This document shows positions 34,871 to 45,870 of a stretch of DNA of 64,000 bases, one piece after another (position 1 is the stretch's first letter; every line of letters begins with the position of its first letter). Source of the DNA: Luidia sarsii (lineage: Eukaryota > Echinodermata > Asteroidea > Paxillosida > Luidiidae); NCBI GenBank assembly GCA_949987565.1, contig OX465115.1:14755242-14819241 (forward strand). Direction: 5' to 3'. Made by a program: the position numbers and the translations under genes. The notes beneath the pieces were generated by a model. That model worked only from the letters and a program-made list of their open reading frames with translations, was not told where the DNA came from and made no database searches.

Positions 34871-35544
34871 TCTGTTTCTCTATCCCTCTCTGTATGTCTG
34901 TCTCTACGGGTCGCAGTCTCTAAATGCTCCTCAGGGCAGGAGTACGGCCGATTAAGCACTCGCACAGATCCCTCGGGATGACTCGCTGAGGACCCTCCTC
35001 AAGATCGGGCCGATAGCGAGGGGCAGGAAGACGAGCGAGGCCAGGGACTGAATGGTGCCGATGTCCCCGGGGAAATGACGGCGAGACAAGAGGGCCTGTC
35101 GCGGTGAGCTCGATCAAGAGCGAGGCAAGACGAATATAGAGTAATGCAATGAGATAGAGAGAGAAAGGGAGGAATGAAAGGGGAACTACGTGTCATAACT
35201 ATATCCTCAACCATATCATTTTTCATGGAGGACGGCGAATCGTGTAGCTCCCGAAGTTTTCGGCATCCCGTTAAAACCTCTACGAACCCTCATGATAGCT
35301 TTCGGCAGCGAAAACGTCGTCAACTTAGTTATGAATCATAGTGCGTCTCCTTCGCGACCATACCGTTTACAATAGTGAACTTTGGAGAAGAATGTTCTCG
35401 GCACCTTCCGACTGGTTGCCGAGGCGGTTGGCGGTTCGTGTCTTCATTGGCTCATCGCTGCGTAAAAAATAACGTCACCGCCGACCGAAGGCAGTGTGGC
35501 CGGACGGCTGCCATTTAATTTAGCATAAAGCGCCCGTCCTAAAC
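34871..35544. other. Unassigned intergenic sequence
   Basis: No supported gene. Confidence 0.5.
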
Positions 35545-35707
35545 AGCCTCTGCCTCTGCCTCTGCCTCTGCCTCTGCCTCTGCCTCTGCCTCTGCCTCTG
35601 CCTCTGCCTCTGCCTCTGCCTCTGCCTCTACCTCTGCCTCTGCCTCTGCCTCTGCCTCTGCCTCTGCCTCTGCCTCTGCCTCTACCTCTGCCTTTGCCTC
35701 TGCCCCT

Positions 35708-35739
<32 letters not shown>

Positions 35740-35822
35740 CCCTGCCCCTGCCTCTGCCTCTGCCTCTGCCTCTACCTCTGCCTTTGCATCTGCCTCTGTT
35801 TCTGCCTGTGTCTCTGTCTGCC
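35545..35822. repeat. (CTGCCT)n hexamer array
   Basis: About 46 hexamer units with periodic variants (ctacct, ctgccc). The 24-bp flank tgccatttaatntagcataa plus agcg occurs on both sides (35509 and 35819), so the array sits between duplicated flanks. Confidence 0.95.
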
Positions 35823-35998
35823 ATTTAATCTAGCATAAAGCGCCCGTACTAAACAGTGCTTCACTGCGTGACTAAACCATACCTTTCGGCGTACGGGCGC
35901 CCTCTATCGATGACTGGTGCTCTGTACTGAATGAAAAAGGCAGGAACGGCTCGAAGCAAGGCTACTAATAACTACTGTCTACAGTCTACTTTGTACTG

Positions 35999-36236
35999 AG
36001 GCCGTTTTCGAAATGAAGGCTTAGGCTCGGGCTCAGGCTTCGTCTCCGTCTGACAAGACCTGAAAATCCAGGTTGTAGTTTGTTTCCGAATTGGAAGGTA
36101 TGTTGTCTTGATACGTATTCCCCAAGAAAGTGGGGCCAAACGCTTTTTTGTTTAGATGCCTGTGATATCATAACGAGTAAGATAAATATGACCGAAGCCT
36201 AAGCCTGAGCCTAAGCCTTCATTTCGAAAACGGCCT
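35999..36236. mobile_element. MITE GGCCGTTTTCGAAATG family, complete copy
   Basis: The left end aggccgttttcgaaatgaag and the reverse complement of the right end (aggccgttttcgaaatgaag) match, and the inverted similarity continues through ggcttaggctcgggctcagg for ~45 bp. 238 bp, non-coding. Other copies: 26340-26551 and 41301-41657. Confidence 0.85.
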
Positions 36237-36524
36237 TAGAATCAATGGCACAACACACGAAACGATTTTACCGTTGCATTTCTATGGCGTGTCGTTTTAT
36301 TTCTACAGTTCGTCACTTGAGGGCGGCACAATAATTATCACTTTGTGTTAGACAAGGGTAAAATAATAGTATCGGGATGAAATAAGCTGAACGCGTAAAT
36401 AAAACAGCTGTGGCATAAAAGCGTCCACACACAGTCCTCTGTGGATGGCCCAAGAGACCCATACGCACTCGAGGATTGTAACGGAATAGGGTAGCCAGTT
36501 TTTACCTCTATCATAAAAAAATCA
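36237..36524. other. Unassigned intergenic sequence
   Basis: Nothing recognised. Confidence 0.5.
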
Positions 36525-36620
36525 GGAGGGTCGGACGTTTCGATCCTAGCAGGACCTTTTTTCATCAAAGGCGGAGGAAGATCCTATACTAGGATCGAAA
36601 CGTCAGGCCCTCCTAATTTT
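36525..36620. repeat. GAAACGTC hairpin repeat, inverted pair
   Basis: The left arm ggacgtttcgatcctagcag and right arm actaggatcgaaacgtcagg are bounded by aggagg / cctcct. Confidence 0.8.
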
Positions 36621-37529
36621 TCATATGTGCAATTTGGGGTTTTGGTTAATTTTTGCAAATTACGTTTAGGTCCACCAAAAAGATTACGACCGAACCTAAT
36701 CAGCAACCTTGATATTGGCGGTAATCATGCAGGAATAACTACATTAATTAGCGAACACCAATTATTTATTAGTATCATTAACGAAGCACGGATTTTCCTT
36801 CAGAAAGACACTTGTTACTCTACCTCAAGCACAACAACACAAATCTACCTATCTCCTAATGAATATTAACTCCATTCCTAAGTGACATTGCCTACTGGAA
36901 ATACGAGAATTCGGTCCACGGGAGACACCCACAAACATCCATGAACACCTCTCCTAACGACAGAACTAAACACAGACCATGCACTGGTATTCACAGTTAT
37001 TATAGAGGTCTTATGATTTGTCATGGTTTACTTTTAAAAAATAGATCTTTTGCCTTTGAATCACATTTGAATGTGACAAGAATCATCAAATGTTGTGCTT
37101 CTGACACTTCGCCCATGTATTTACAGTTATCTGAACGAAAGCGTTTTCGCGGTCCACGTGGCGTCTACACGAACCGCTCTCTCCGCGCCTTCACTCAAAA
37201 TTAACATATTCATTAGTACGCTCATGACTATTCATGGTTGGTCCCTGTGTGTAACGACACACACAATTTACATACACTGACCTCTTGACCCCATACTGAG
37301 CCGCACTTGCCCCACCCTTCATGACTTTGTAAGTAGGGCCATACCAAGTAGTTTTAGAGGGGGGTCATTTCCCCAGTCCCTCAGAGAAAGACAGAAGAGT
37401 CAGGCGAAGACACCAACCCCTGTGCACTGCGAAAGGTTTCTGCACATTTCTTACCTACACTTAGAAAATGGTTTCTGCTATCTTGTTTCCCACTCAACCT
37501 GGATGGGTTGCAGCTGTAACTTTGAGTGT
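36621..37529. other. Unassigned intergenic sequence
   Basis: Short frames only; no gene recognised. Confidence 0.5.
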
Positions 37530-38060
37530 CAGTGTGTATTACCATATAGCTCTATGCTACTACCATAGAACTCCATGTTAGTACCATGGAGCTACATAGA
37601 GCTCTATGGTGGTACCATATAGCACTATACTAGTAGTAACATAGAGCTCTATGGTAGTACCATATACCTCTATGGTAGTACCATATACCTCTATGGTAGT
37701 ACCATATACCTCTATGGTAGTACCATATACCTCTATGGTAGTACCATATACCTCTATGGTAGTACCATATACCTCTATGGTAGTACCATATACCTCTATG
37801 GTAGTACCATATACCTCTATGGTAGTACCATATACCTCTATGGTAGTACCATATACCTCTATGGTAGTACCATATACCTCTATGGTAGTACCATAGAGCT
37901 ATATGGTACTAGCATAGCCCTATGGTACTACCATAATAGCTCTATGGTAGTACCATAGAGCTCTATGGTAGTACCATGGAGCTCTATGGTTGTACCATAG
38001 AGGTCTATGGTATTACCAGCATAGCTCTATGGTACTACCATAGAGCTCTATGGTACTACA
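37530..38060. repeat. 21-bp palindromic minisatellite with degenerate flanks
   Basis: 37649-37893 holds about 11.5 near-identical 21-bp units (atggtagtaccatatacctc plus t), each with the 13-bp palindrome ATGGTA-G-TACCAT. Flanks on both sides carry decayed relatives (accatagagctctatggt). Because 21 is divisible by three, one frame reads MVVPYTS repeats; this is not a gene. Confidence 0.95.
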
Positions 38061-38772
38061 GGCCACTTTGTAAAAGATACTAGCTGTAAACAACTACACA
38101 ACACCATTTTTTCTGCTGCTATTTTGAATAACCAAAAATAGGTCCCTACTCGGAGGGTTAAGATATCATTATCGGTACGCCAGCTGTTTACAGCACCACA
38201 AGAGCTACCTGTACGAACGGCTAGCGAAGCGTGGACGACACAGATCTAACGACACTCAGGCGATGAAACTAATCGGAATCCCTCGTTTGCCACCCGACTA
38301 CCACTGATACGTACTGCACGTAGACTACGCTACGTGCCTGAACATTGAACATTGCCCTACGGATAAAATGACTCCCAATAAAAGTCGACCTTTTGGTAAA
38401 GCAATGACGATATTTAGGTAAGATTCTGTACCAGTAGACAAGCGGCAATTGATATGCCGGGGGGGGGGGGGGTATGCACAATACGAATTAGAACAAGCAA
38501 TTGAAATCATTATTGTAATGTTTGGTTAGCCTCCATCGAAGCTGAACGATGGTCCCAAATACTGAATCAGAAAATTAGATCGGTGATTACCATTCAAAAT
38601 ACTTCTAAAAGTATATCCTGAGTTTTGTAAGAATTTGTTGCCATGCAACCGTCTAGAGAGAACACAATACACGAGCTATTTCATTAAGAATTTAGTTTGA
38701 TAGTGTCTTGTGCTTGAAGACACACGCCAGGCATGAGAAGCTCTCTACTGTGTTCAAGACGAAGGGACCCTC
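38061..38772. other. 3' flank of the transporter gene
   Basis: Contains a G13 run near 38459-38472. The transporter's 3' UTR should lie here on the minus strand. No clear poly(A) site was identified. Confidence 0.4.
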
Positions 38773-41700
38773 TCATGTTTCGCCATCTTCTTTGGTGTCG
38801 TCGGCCCCTGCAGCGCCCTCAACGTTAGCCTCGTCTGACAGCGTCGTAGAGGGCGTCTCCTCCGACCTGGACTGGTTCTCCACGCTGTGGCGAATCCCGT
38901 AGCCGAAGTAGATCGTGAGCCCTGTGGAAAAGAAACGGAAACGGCCCGTCAAAATTCCGATACGAAATGACGCAGAACCGCTAGCCTTTACGTTTCCGCA
39001 CCCATCCGCACCATTCCGCATTATGTCTACCGCTTTCCGCACTGCGTGCAAGATCGTAGGCCGGGGGTAAACATGAACCAGGAAGGTCAGAGAGGCTGAA
39101 CGAGGGAAGAAGCTGTCCTGATACCTCTTTGTTCTACACCTTGGGATAGATATAGTGTATGGGTGAGAGGAGGCAAACAGCCTGGTTGCTCGCTTAATAA
39201 ATGTCCTTACTGTCCTGAGGCGAAGGATTCGAATTTATCATCGTACATCCCCTGGCCTATCTACTCTCTAAATGCAAAATAGTGAATAATCCACTCGCAC
39301 ACAAAATAGCCAAAAACCGCTAAAAAAGAGTGAAAACCATAAAGGAGTGGAAACCTCTAAGAATGGAGTCAAACACCACCCTATAGAGGGAGCCATAATA
39401 TGGAGGACAACTCTTTTTCGAGTGATCCTCCATATGGCCCCTTACAAGAGTGGGATTTCACTCCAATCTGAGAGGTTTTCACATATTTTACAGTGTGTTT
39501 GTTTACTCTTTTAGAGCGGTTTTGCGTTTTGGGAACGATTTTCACAAAGTGGATTTATTCACTCGTCTGCAATGGAAGAGAGTACACCTACCCACGGCCA
39601 GCCAGATGAAGAGACGGGCCCAGGTGGCGGGCGACAGCTTCATCATCAGGTAGGAGTTGCACAGGATGGCCACCAGCGGCAAGTAGGGCACCAGCGGCGT
39701 CTTGAAGTACAGCTCCATGCGGTTCTGGGGCTGGGCCTCGATGACCACGGTCAGGCAGACGGCGCCGGCCAGGAAGAGACAGAGCAGCGTGACGGCCCAC
39801 CACTCCACGCCGGCGATGTCGTCCGTGCCGAAGGACAGCAGGGCGCTCAGGCCGACAGACAGCACCACCAGGGCCCCGAAGGAGGCGGCCACCACCGTGT
39901 AGGTCTTGGCCGTGGGCTCGGCACCGCTACTCTTCTTCTTCTTCTTCTTCTTCTCGGCCGCCGTCTCCTCCTCCTCGCCCGTGTCGGTCTCGTTGTGGAG
40001 CGTCCCGTAGCCCGTGCCCGACGCCGCGGGGCCGACGCCGTCGGCGTCGTCGGGAGTGCCGGGTACCGAGCCGCTGGCGGCCTTGCCGGACGACTCGTCC
40101 CCGGGCTGGGCGGCGTCCGTGTAGCGGGCGTAGCGTCCGGCCGAGCTCTCCACCAGCGAGAGGGCCTCGCCCCGGTCCTCGGCGGCGGCCGCGGAGGAAG
40201 AGGAGGAGGAGGAGCGGGCCAGCGCGGCGGCCCGCACCTCGTCCCGGCTCAGGCCCACGGCGTCCGGCCGGTAGCGGAGCAGGAGGACGGAGGCGGCCAC
40301 CAGACTGTAGGAGAGCAGCGTCCCGATGGACATCATCTCCACCAGCTGCTGGAGGTTGAAGACGAGCGCCATCAGGGCCGTGATTAGGCCGGCCACCACG
40401 GCGGCCAGGGCCGGCACGTCGGTGCGCCGCTCCACGCGAGCCAGGAAGGAGAAGATGAGACCGTCGCGGGCCATGGCGTAGAGGATGCGCGGCAGCGGGA
40501 AGATGGAGCCCAGCATGGCCGAGGAGAGGCCGAGCAGCGAGCCCACGGCCACCACGTAGCGGCCGGCCGGCATGCCGCGCTGCTGGAACACCTCGGAGAG
40601 CGGGGCGAAGGGGGAGAGGAGATCGTAGGGCACCATCAGCGTCAACACGGCCGACACGGTCATGTAGCACACCATGCAGATGAGCAGCGTCAGGGTGATG
40701 GCGATGGGGATGGCGCGGCTCGGGTTCTTAGCCTCCTCTCCAGACGTCGCGATGGCGTCGAAGCCCACGTAGGCGTAAAAGCACGTGGCGGCGCCCGCAA
40801 AGACCTAGACCAAAACGCAATTCCAACGAAAGGTGGTTATTGTCTTAAAACGTCACCCAATTCAATCATACAGATTAATCCCCCCCAAAAAGGAAATTAT
40901 TGTTCACATTGAGCCACCGGAAACGTCACCGGATACAAGGTGTCTAGTCAAAGAATTTGTTGCTATTTTTCACAATAGTCATTTTTTTTACGTTTTTTAC
41001 TGAAAACGTAACATTTAGGTACTTATACTGTTTCTAATCTACATAGTAAGATCGGCAGCCTACGATAGTCTAACTTTCATTCCCAATCCCTAATCAACCC
41101 CATATGGACAAAGCTTCGTCGAGACTAGAAACATTCCAGACTCGACCGCAAACATCCAGTTACAATACGGACTATTCAAAATAGTGCGCCCTCAAGAGTT
41201 TGCAACGCGTTGGCCAATCAGGTTTCCGCGCATTCGTGAATGCCCAACGCGTCGCACACTCTTGAGGGCGCACGATTGTGCAGCCACCGAATTCAGTCAT
41301 AGGCCGTTTTCGAAATGAAGGCTTAGGCTCGGGCTCAGGCTTCGTCTCCGTCTGACAAAACCTGAAAATCCAGATTGTTGTTTGTTTCCGAATTTGAAGG
41401 CTTGTTGGCTTGATTGAAGTTCCGAGTATTCACCAAGAAACTGGGGCTAAACGCTTGTTTTTAGATGCCTGTGATATTATCACGATATAATCGAAGCCTA
41501 AGCCAGAGCCTAAGGCCGTGTCCGAAACGGGCTTCCAGAGCTACGGCTAGGGCTATTGTCTTCGCATCTCCGTGTATTTCCAATAGGGCGAAGACCTAGA
41601 CCTAGCTCTAGACGCCCGTTTCGGACACGGCCTCCGCCTTCATTTCGAAAACGGCCTTTGCCAAAGCAATGCAAACTCTTGAGGGCGCACTACTGTGAAT

Positions 41701-42230
41701 CGCCCGTATCGTAACTGGTACCCCGTCAGCAACGGAGGGTCCCTTCGTCGGAGGGTATATATACATGACGGTACGGCGCCTTACCCCGGAGGCGCCGTAG
41801 GGGAAGAAGCCCGGGTCGGTCCAGTTCTCGCCCTCCACGTAGAAGGCGCCGGCCACCACGACGAAGACGATGACGAGGAGGTTGACGCCGGTCAGGCCCA
41901 TCATGACCGCCGTGCTCAGGCGGGCCCCCACGGCCACCACGCCGGTCAGCGCCACCAGGAGCCCGAAGGCCAGCACGTCCGGGTAGTCGCCGAACCAGGG
42001 CGAGTCGAAGGCGCCCACGTGCGCCTTGATGGAGGCGCTGATGGTGCCGTTGACCAGCGAGTCCAGGTACTGCGACCAGGCCTTGCCCACCGTGGCCGCG
42101 GCGATGACGTTGTCCATGATCATGCTCCAGCCGATGACGAAGGCCAGGAACTCGCCCACCGTCACGTAGGAGTAGATGTAGGCCGAGCCCGCCTTGGGAA
42201 CGCGGGCCCCGAACTCAGCATAGCACAGCC
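38773..42230 (-). CDS. SLC7A: Cationic amino acid transporter, SLC7A CAT type (3' exons only)
   Basis: Multi-pass membrane permease (APC superfamily) for import of arginine, lysine and ornithine in the CAT family. Three minus-strand exons join in frame: 42230-41785 (acceptor cttttcacag, donor gtaagg), 40804-39592 (acceptor tctag, donor gtaggt) and 38921-38773 (acceptor ttttccacag, stop TGA). About 601 residues result. Family blocks in order: LCYAEFGARVPKAGSAY, GWSMIMDN, PYGASG|VFAGAATCFYAYVGFD, TSGEEAKNP, GSIFPLPRILYAMARDG, MMSIGTLLSYSLVAA, LVPYLPLVAILCNSYLMM, TIYFGYGIRHS. The join PYGASG|VFAGAATC matches the family with nothing missing. The cytosolic loop before the last membrane helices is enlarged, Ser/Ala/Asp-rich, with a Lys run. 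The N-terminal ~150 residues (first helices, GTGIF-like motif) are absent and probably lie beyond the window or in the gap at 47262. Exons are much more GC-rich than their surroundings. The exact paralogue is not resolved. Confidence 0.93.
39072..39170 (-). mobile_element. LINE 3'-end fragment in a transporter intron
   Basis: On the minus strand it matches 62420-62500: cccaaggtgtagaacaaag, then ggtatcaggacagcttcttc and ctcgttcagcctctct. About 12 bp around tctggaattcc is deleted. It lies in the last intron of the SLC7A gene, same orientation. Confidence 0.65.
41301..41657. mobile_element. MITE GGCCGTTTTCGAAATG family, interrupted copy
   Basis: The left part to about 41512 matches 35999-36236 (aggccgttttcgaaatgaag, tttccgaatttgaaggct, gatgcctgtgatattatcac). 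The right terminus ccttcatttcgaaaacggcc is at 41637-41656. The insertion at 41513-41633 splits the right inverted repeat. Confidence 0.85.
41513..41633. mobile_element. 121-bp MITE inside the previous MITE
   Basis: The ends aggccgtgtccgaaacgggc and gcccgtttcggacacggcct are perfect 20-bp inverted repeats. Further inverted similarity (gctctaga-like and gacctagacctagc / gctacggctagggc) extends inward. The termini resemble those of its host (GGCCGTKTYCGAAAYG), so the two families are related. Confidence 0.85.
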
Positions 42231-42302
42231 CTGTGAAAAGACAACACACAAAGCGACATTCAATCATGGCACTCTTTCAACACAGGTTTTAAATACCCCA
42301 TC

Positions 42303-42492
42303 TACACTCCACCTCCACCTCCACCTCCACCTCCACCTCCACCTCCACCTCCACCTCCACCTCCACCTCCACCTCCACCTCCACCTCCACCTCCACCTCC
42401 ACCTCCACCTCCACCTCCACCTCCACCTCCACCTCCACCTCCACCTCCACCTCCACCTCCACCTCCACCTCCACCTCCACCTCCACCTCCAA
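42303..42492. repeat. (CCACCT)n hexamer array upstream of a splice acceptor
   Basis: About 31 pure CCACCT units. On the transporter's sense (minus) strand this reads (AGGTGG)n and ends about 70 bases before the exon acceptor at 42231. Confidence 0.97.
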
Positions 42493-42547
42493 CCACTGGA
42501 ATATCGTCATTCCGAGGTAGAAGCCAAGTAACTGAGTTTCACAATAG

Positions 42548-42600
42548 AGTGAATGGCGTTTCGATACACTAGCAGGACCTTTCTCAAAGGCAGAATCGCA
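42548..42600 (-). repeat. GAAACGCC hairpin repeat, single arm
   Basis: The phrase ggcgtttcgatacactagca followed by ggacctttctcaaaggcag is a diverged arm. Confidence 0.65.
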
Positions 42601-42864
42601 ATAGGTACTTCCTGCTATAAGATTCAAGCGTCGAGACTTCTACATTATTATATCCATGCATCACTTGGCTCATTCCGAAGAGCGTTTGATTTGGGGTCAT
42701 TTTTTGACCATGACTTTGACCCCTGGGTTGACCCCCTGGGGTAGTCCATTCATACTGTGAGTTCGTGCCATTTCACGGCTTAATAAACGCACAGGGGTAA
42801 TCCTTGTTTTATTTCCAATGCCCTCAAAAAAATTCCAGTACATCTCCAATGCCAATAGTACACG

Positions 42865-42945
42865 TCTTTCAGAAAGATGGTAAGAGCGCCGGTACGGACA
42901 ACCTGAGGTCTCGGGTTCAAGTCCCGGGTCCAGTCCAAGTTTTCT
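42865..42945 (+). mobile_element. tRNA-like sequence, probable SINE head
   Basis: A-box-like atggtaagagcgccgg and B-box GGGTTCAAGTCCC are spaced as in a tRNA. No 5' acceptor strand complements the 3' ggtccagtcc, so a functional tRNA is unlikely. Confidence 0.4.
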
Positions 42946-43689
42946 CTGCCATTTAAAAAAAAAATTGTACAGACGTTCTCGTTCAGTTTTTCCCTTAGTT
43001 TTACTAAAAAACAATCGTGTACCAATAAAGTTCATATTCTACGTAGCAAGATCAGCAGCCTGCGTTAGTCCAACATCAGTATTCCCAATCCCTGCTCAAC
43101 ACCATAGGGGGAAAAAAAGACTGAGATCTAAATTTCTCCTGGAAATAAGCAGCTTTGTCCAGACTAATAAAACTCTAGCCTCGACCGCAAAAATAGCCAG
43201 CACACAAATTCACACTCGCCACCAAGGGCCGAGTGATAGATCGGCGCAGCGTGACGTCAACGCAACGTCAGCCGTGACGTCGGCACAGCGTCAGCCGTGA
43301 CGTCAGCAACGGGGAGGCGATGCAACGCGCTCGAGTCTTCTCCGAGGGCTTCCCTGTGAGAGCCATCGGCGTGGGGGGGGAGGAAGGGAGGGGGTTGAGG
43401 GAGTGGGGGGATAATAGCGCTGCCCCGTGTAGAGTGGATTTACGGTTTAGATCGTCTGCGAGTCCCGGGCAGGCTCATGTCCTGAGGGTTCGCTCGTCTG
43501 GCTAGCAATTGAGCTGCCCCCCCCCCATTCTCTCCTTGAAGGAGATGTTGTCTGCTCAGTCCTGCAGGTTGGAACGGATATTACAGTATGGGTGCAGACG
43601 CTGAATGGAATGCGGTGAAACCATGTAGCGCTTCCCTTTCAAGAAGTTCTCTTTCAAGTACGGTTGCCAACTTGCTCGCTGACAAGAAT
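42946..43689. other. Unassigned intergenic sequence
   Basis: A short cgtcagc-type repeat at 43250-43305 and G/C runs; no gene. Confidence 0.5.
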
Positions 43690-44060
43690 GACCTGCAATA
43701 CATGTCATAATCTCAAAAGTTAGAGGGCCTGACGTTTCGATCCTATAGCAGGACCTTTCTCAAAAGCAAAGTGTAAAACAAAGTGGAAGGTTTGCGGTGA
43801 CACCATGTTGCACGTCTCTTTCAAGAAGGAGTGTGGCTCTGAAAAGAGCCGGTAACTCAACGTTTCGGGCAGTGTGTACTCTGCCCGTCGTCAGGAGGAG
43901 GAGGGGAGGCGGGCAGAGTACACACTGCCCGAAACGTTGAGTTACCGGCACTTTTCAGAGCCACACTCCTTCTCGAAAGAGACGTGCAACATGGCCTCAC
44001 CGCAAACCTTCCACTTGGTATTTCCATCATGCAAAACCTTCAAGTGTCATCTAAATGGAA
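43690..44060. mobile_element. Inverted retroelement-like repeat with a hammerhead-like motif
   Basis: A GAAACGTC hairpin arm (43725-43770) is followed by two inverted ~100-bp arms. The left arm runs gtggaaggtttgcggtgaca to cgtttcgggcagtg; the right arm runs gggcagagtacacactgccc, GAAACGTTGAG, then cttttcagagccacactcct to cgcaaaccttccac. The minus strand of the left arm reads CTGACGA, a GGGCAG/CTGCCC stem, then GAAACG. This order recalls Penelope-type terminal repeats, but no reverse transcriptase is present. Confidence 0.55.
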
Positions 44061-44695
44061 TGGGAGAGACTCTGAGAAAATCTAGTGGGGGGGGTGTGGG
44101 GCAGAGTTCGACCTGTAAGTTGCAGCCCGAAGGCCGGTCCGTTGCGACTGAACAGGAGATCAATCGCGTTGCAATGACGGCCTGACGGAAGCCATTCCGT
44201 CAAGCGTGCGAGTGCGTAATGGTGCGTAATAGTGCGTATGCAATGTCTGAGGGCATCGGCGCACACGGTCAACGTCAATCTGTCTTACGGCACCTGCCGG
44301 CTTTCTACCCCGCTGGCGGGGAGGGGGATGGCAATTTCGTTCGTTGTGGTCGGTCTAGCTATTTGTCCGGCAGTCGTGAATGCTAATGTCGGAGAGAGAC
44401 ACAAACTGTGGTGGGATTCTAGCAAGGTGTTGTAAGCCTATTTCAGATGCGTTGAAGCACGCCCATACGTGTTCACTACTGGACCGTGGCCAATGATAAT
44501 CTTTGGCAGATGTGAACGAGGCTGAGTTTCATCAGCTGAAGACATCGAGCACGGAGAGCCAGTTGTCAAGGGACACATGAAGAAGATGAGACAAACATGG
44601 CTTCCTAATAAAAAAAAAAAGAGAAAATGTCCGTGCGATCCGTCAACCAATATTAGCCTGTTCCGTGGCTACCCATGCTAGACCTATTAGCTGAT
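44061..44695. other. Unassigned intergenic sequence
   Basis: No supported gene. Confidence 0.5.
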
Positions 44696-44699
44696 AATA

Positions 44700-45292
44700 A
44701 ATTGATACAATGGATGGAGGAAGATAAGGAGGGGAGGGGAGGAGGAGGTGGTGGGAGAGGAGGAGTAGGAGGAGAAGTAGGTTAAGGAGGTTGGGGAGGG
44801 GAGGGGGAGGGGGAGGAGGAGAAGGGGGAAGAGAACGCGGAGGGAGAAGAGGATTGGGAAGAGTACGGGGGTAGAAGCAGGAGAAGGAGGATAATGAGGA
44901 GGTGACGAGGAGGAGAAGGAGAAGGAGAAGGAGAAGGAGAAGGAGAGGGAGAAGGAGAAGGAGAAGGAGAAGGAGAAGGAGAAGGAGAAGGAGAAGGAGA
45001 AGGAGAAGGAGAAGGAGAAGGAGAAGGAGAAGGAGAAGGAGAAGGTGAAGGAGAAGGAGAAGGAGAAGGAGAAGGAGAAGGAGAAGAAGGAAAAGTAAAA
45101 GGAAAAGGAGAAGAAGGAGAAGGAGAAGGAGAAAGAGGAAGAGGAGGATGAGGAGGAGGAGGAGGAGGAGGAGGAGGAGGAGGAGGAGGAGGAGGAGGAG
45201 GAGGAGGAGGAGGAGGAGGAGGAGGAGGAGGATGAGGAGGAGGAGGAGAAGGAGGAGGAGGAGGAGGAGGAGGAGGAGGAGGAGGAGGATAA
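44700..45292. repeat. (GGAGAA) and (GGA)n purine tract
   Basis: About 600 bp of purine repeats, GAAGGA in the first part and pure GGA at 45146-45288. The LLLL and SFSFSF frames on the minus strand are by-products. Confidence 0.95.
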
Positions 45293-45759
45293 CGGGAATA
45301 AAAGTGAAACCAAACACAAAGCCCTTCCCGGACTTCCCTTTAAGTCTCCCCCACATGCGCGGTCGCTATGCCTCTTGTTACATTTTGTTTTGAATGAATG
45401 ATTGCCATGATTCAATTATCACGTCGCACAGGTGCTGCACTCGGCGCTCGACCAGAGACCGTCACAGACGAGCCCAGCCGTCGAAGCAGACGACAACACC
45501 ACTCAACCTCCCAAGTCAAAAGCAAACATCCAAATTGTCTCCACCCATTTTCTCTCCCCCCCCCTTTAAAAGGAAAATACGAGGCATCCGTCACTCAGCG
45601 GGAAAGGAGCGCTTGATTTCTGTCCTGTTTTTTTTTTCATCGTCTTCTCTATTTCCATCCTCCACCCCTTAATTTTCGCCAGTCACAACCCCATTCCATA
45701 AGGGGGGGGCCATTGTTGTCTTCCCTGACGTGCCGAGTAATTTCATTTTGTGGCGGCTG
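45293..45759. other. Unassigned intergenic sequence
   Basis: No supported gene. Confidence 0.5.
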
Positions 45760-45870
45760 GGGGAGGAGGAGGAGGAGGAGGGGGAGGAGGAGGAGGAGAG
45801 GGGGGGGAGTGGGGGAGGGAGGAGGAGGGGGAGGAGGAGGAGGGGGTGGAGGAGGAGAAGGAGGGGAGGC
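45760..45870. repeat. (GGA)n microsatellite
   Basis: GGA/GGGGA repeats; GC-rich sequence follows to about 46030. Confidence 0.9.

Larger units (their letters stand above)
41165..41709. mobile_element. Nested MITE cluster in a transporter intron
   Basis: The outer family: 41165-41285 is an inverted-repeat copy (atagtgcgccctcaagagtt ... actcttgagggcgcac), and 41658-41709 is a right end (cttgagggcgcactactgtg then aatcgcccgtat). Between them, 41301-41657 is a GGCCGTTTTCGAAATG MITE that itself contains a third element at 41513-41633. All lie within the 980-bp SLC7A intron. Confidence 0.75.

Noticed and set aside
37649..38000. CRISPR-like regularly spaced repeats (also 48290-48745 and 50156-50724)
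   Set aside because: Units are directly abutting tandem repeats without unique spacers, in a eukaryotic genome; they are minisatellites.
39572..42531. Long plus-strand frames at 39572-40387 and 41695-42531
   Set aside because: Antisense shadows of the GC-rich SLC7A exons; they lack domains while the minus strand encodes clear transporter blocks.
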